Shown piece by piece: positions 6,798-7,842 of a stretch of 7,842 nt of DNA; the first letter of the stretch is position 1, and every line of letters begins with the position of its first letter. The position numbers and the translations under genes were made by a program. Below the pieces are notes generated by a model. It made no database searches. It saw nothing but the letters and a program-made list of their open reading frames with translations, and was not told the origin of the DNA. The DNA is taken from assembly GCA_020050375.1 (NCBI GenBank), contig JAGVKR010000247.1, positions 1 to 7,842 on the forward strand, given 5' to 3'. The DNA is from Planctomycetales bacterium (GTDB taxonomy: Bacteria; Planctomycetota; Planctomycetia; Planctomycetales; Planctomycetaceae).

Positions 6798-6831
6798 TTT
6801 CAAAATCCGACAACTGCATCGGATTTTGAAA
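6798..6831. repeat. Perfect 13-pair hairpin, copy 1 of a related pair
   Basis: TTTCAAAATCCGA (6798-6810) pairs completely with TCGGATTTTGAAA (6819-6831) around the 8-base loop CAACTGCA. It shares its outer stem and loop plan with the hairpin at 6890-6921. Confidence 0.7.
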
Positions 6832-6889
6832 TCCAGCCACAATCGGAACCGATCGGCGCGCCAGTGATCTCAACGCCGCTTGGAACAAA

Positions 6890-6921
6890 TTCAAAAATGT
6901 GCAACGTCACACATTTTTGAA
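6890..6921. repeat. Perfect 12-pair hairpin, copy 2 of a related pair
   Basis: TTCAAAAATGTG (6890-6901) pairs completely with CACATTTTTGAA (6910-6921) around the 8-base loop CAACGTCA. Outer stem (TTCAAAA/TTTTGAA) and loop (CAACxxCA) match copy 1, while the inner stem differs on both arms and still pairs. Confidence 0.7.
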
Positions 6922-6989
6922 ATTCGCCCGTTCCGGTGTCCGCGCGATTGCTGCGCTCAACCGTGGCCCGGAGCCCTTTTTTTTGTCTG

Positions 6990-7008
6990 TTTCGCGTCTT
7001 TCGTGGTT
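6990..7008 (+). repeat. Half-element with TTTCG boxes ending TTTCGTGGTT
   Basis: TTTCG occurs at 6990 and 6999 (9 bases apart) and runs into TTTCGTGGTT, the same outer sequence that, inverted, opens the 7039-7150 element (AAACCACGAA). It looks like a single arm of a related repeat. Confidence 0.4.
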
Positions 7009-7038
7009 GAAAACTTCTTATGCCAAGCGGAACGAGGA

Positions 7039-7150
7039 AAACCACGAATCTGACGAATCACACGAATCAGAACGGGATTCAGGCCTTCCGGCCTGATCCA
7101 AACGCCGCCGATCCCTTCCTGATTCGTTGGATTCGCGTGATTCGTGGTTT
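7039..7150. repeat. 112-base palindromic element with three CGAATC boxes per arm at exact 9-base period
   Basis: The left arm (7039-7070) is AAACCA followed by CGAATC at 7045, 7054 and 7063, each separated by three variable bases. The right arm (7119-7150) has GATTCG at 7121, 7130 and 7139 and ends TGGTTT, the exact inverse. Across 32 positions all 26 box and flank bases match and only the 3-base spacers differ. The centre holds a strong hairpin, CAGGCC-ttcc-GGCCTG (7080-7095), extended by GGAT/ATCC with one bulged T. The element looks like a MITE or REP-type unit. It carries no gene. Confidence 0.65.
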
Positions 7151-7346
7151 CAATTCGCTTCAGTCAAAGCACGTAACTGATATGGGTTGCGATTCAGTCC
7201 CGAATGAATCTGCGCGGCATACGCGGATTCGAGGCGTTCGTAGCACGAGACGAAAAGGTTGGCACAATTATGCAGCCTATGATTATGCAGCGTAGACTGC
7301 GGTTTTTCACCGCAACCATCTTGTGTGACGAGAGATAAGAATGAAA

Positions 7347-7420
7347 CAGGAACCTGCATGACCGCGCGGCCCGGCACGAACAGTTCTGTGGGCCGCGCGA
7401 TGAAGCCGTCGCGTGGCTTC
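7347..7420. repeat. Cluster of three perfect inverted repeats
   Basis: CAGG-aa-CCTG (7347-7356) is followed by CGCGCGGCCC (7363-7372) pairing with GGGCCGCGCG (7390-7399), then by GAAGCC (7402-7407) pairing with GGCTTC six bases short of 7421. The 17-base loop of the middle stem contains GAAC-a-GTTC. The 10-pair GC-only stem would be very stable in RNA or single-stranded DNA. No T-run follows, so it does not look like an ordinary terminator. Confidence 0.5.
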
Positions 7421-7613
7421 TGGCCTTGTGACATCAACAATCATACCCCGCCATCTCGTTGAAGCCCAAGCCCCTCTCGTGACTTCCGCGGAGGTGCCTC
7501 GCTTGAGTGGGAACATCCGATGACAGCCGTGTCGCCCACGTGGTCGACACTGCCGGCGTCGGCGATCGTCGTTGACCACCTCCGATTGATGGATGCACCC
7601 GCACAGGCCCGCT

Positions 7614-7639
7614 CCCTCCGGAACTGCCCTCCGGAACTG
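7614..7639. repeat. Exact 13-base tandem duplication
   Basis: CCCTCCGGAACTG occurs at 7614-7626 and again immediately at 7627-7639 with no mismatch, suggesting a recent slippage or duplication event. A 13-base duplication would shift any frame, another sign that this stretch is not coding. Confidence 0.7.
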
Positions 7640-7684
7640 GTTGACTTCTCGCTCAAGCTGTGACAAACTCAAATGCTTCTGCGA

Positions 7685-7736
7685 CGGCAGGCCGCTTTCT
7701 CAGTTCCAAGCCCTGCCGCACCATTCGATTTTTTTT
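7685..7736 (+). terminator. Terminator-like hairpin followed by T8
   Basis: CGGCAGG (7685-7691) pairs with CCTGCCG (7712-7718), and a T8 run lies at 7729-7736. The loop is 20 bases and ten bases separate stem and T-run, which is more than in a standard intrinsic terminator, so the call is weak. It would end any rightward transcript from the repeat region before the gene starting at 7798. Confidence 0.3.
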
Positions 7737-7797
7737 GCTCTTTATTCCGGGCCAGGCGCAGCACCGGCTGACGAAGACCCATTCAGGGACGCGGATC

Positions 7798-7842
7798 ATG
7801 TCCATTTGGCAGCGGTGGCTGGCGCTGGGAGTTCTTGCGGCC
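7798..7842 (+). CDS. Start of a probably exported protein (cut by window edge)
   Basis: ATG 7798 opens 15 codons to the window end: MSIWQRWLALGVLAA. A basic residue (R6) followed by a hydrophobic leucine/alanine stretch resembles the beginning of a signal peptide or membrane anchor. A weak purine-rich GGGA lies 8 bases before the ATG. A TTGACT box at 7641-7646 with a poor -10 (CAAACT, 17 bases on) is the nearest promoter-like sequence. Nothing more can be said about its function from this fragment, and the start itself is uncertain. Confidence 0.45.
   Translation, partial: MSIWQRWLALGVLAA

Larger units (their letters stand above)
6734..6984 (+). ncRNA. Candidate structured noncoding transcript
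   Basis: A consensus-like promoter ends at 6727. The following ~250 bases contain a 12-base palindrome (6755-6766), two perfect stem-loops of 13 and 12 pairs (6798-6831 and 6890-6921) and finish at a T8 run (6977-6984) after a GC-rich stretch GGCCCGGAGCCC. The stem immediately before the T-run is weak, so termination there is uncertain. Frames crossing the region on either strand have no recognisable product. An alternative is that the hairpins are only mobile repeat units. Confidence 0.25.
7151..7797. other. Non-genic stretch rich in small repeats and hairpins
   Basis: No frame on either strand has a recognisable domain. A plus-strand frame ending at TGA near 7664 (reading VVDHLRLMDAPAQARSLRN) and minus frames at 7307-7672 look like chance openings. 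Structured items are: an imperfect hairpin GAATCTGCG/CGCGGATTC (7206-7214 with 7222-7230), ATTATGCAGC repeated at 7267 and 7282, a hairpin TGCGGT-ttttc-ACCGCA (7298-7314), the cluster at 7347-7420 and a 13-base tandem copy at 7614-7639. Confidence 0.45.

Noticed and set aside
6499..7045. Minus-strand frames through the repeat region (such as 6486-6710 and 6499-6894)
   Set aside because: They run through the CGGAT boxes and hairpins, giving repetitive RI/RT residues, and have no ribosome site or domain.
6990..7150. CRISPR array, because of the regular short repeats
   Set aside because: Units are 6 bases with 3-base spacers and are mirrored on two arms; CRISPR repeats are longer, with spacers of about 30 bases. 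No cas gene is present.
6690..7440. Retron or other reverse-transcriptase system
   Set aside because: Stem-loops are present but no reverse transcriptase frame occurs in the window.
7441..7672. Small protein gene ending SLRNCPPELVDFSLKL on the plus strand
   Set aside because: The frame has no ribosome site or known domain, and its end is created by the 13-base duplication, so it is probably a chance opening.

Overview
The window looks like a piece of a planctomycete chromosome (Pirellula/Planctomyces-like). It is GC-rich and carries several gene types characteristic of that phylum: a Tat-exported DUF1501 protein, an ECF sigma factor of the kind found next to Ser/Thr kinase genes, the SUMF1 (FGE-sulfatase) domain that planctomycetes fuse to such kinases, and an SDAGL-type leucine-rich-repeat gene. 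These assignments come from reading the translations; no search was run.

Left third (1-3885), mostly intact and on the minus strand. An RluA-type pseudouridine synthase runs off the left edge (1-459). A 140-base GA/TC inverted repeat (509-648) separates it from a HlyD-family membrane-fusion/adaptor protein (654-1802). About 460 bases without a convincing gene follow, then a DUF1501 protein with a twin-arginine signal (2267-3661).

Middle (3886-6520), a gene graveyard on the plus strand. The first 70 or so codons of an ECF sigma factor are joined out of frame to the SUMF1 part of what was probably a kinase-SUMF1 protein. The simplest reading is a single deletion that removed the sigma C-terminus and the kinase. 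The SUMF1 part has an in-frame TGA. The adjoining leucine-rich-repeat gene has TGA and TAG within 18 bases. It runs into an IS1634-family transposase piece lacking both ends. That piece is cut exactly where the outer end of an IS66-family element begins, and only the last ~47 codons of the IS66 transposase remain. Beyond it lies a short segment that could be the 5' end of a group II intron.

Right third (6523-7797), no convincing gene but unusually structured DNA: two palindromic elements built from short boxes repeated every 9 bases (CGGAT and CGAATC), two perfect hairpins with the same outer stem and loop plan but different, compensated inner stems, a consensus-like sigma-70 promoter ahead of them with a T8 tract behind, and a cluster of perfect hairpins at 7347-7420. 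A coding start with a signal-peptide-like N-terminus (7798) runs off the right edge.

Overall this is a region where a phosphorylation-linked sigma factor locus decayed and collected mobile elements and repeats. No intact novel gene system is visible. The best candidates for something undescribed are the paired compensated hairpins behind a strong promoter and the 9-base-period palindromic elements.
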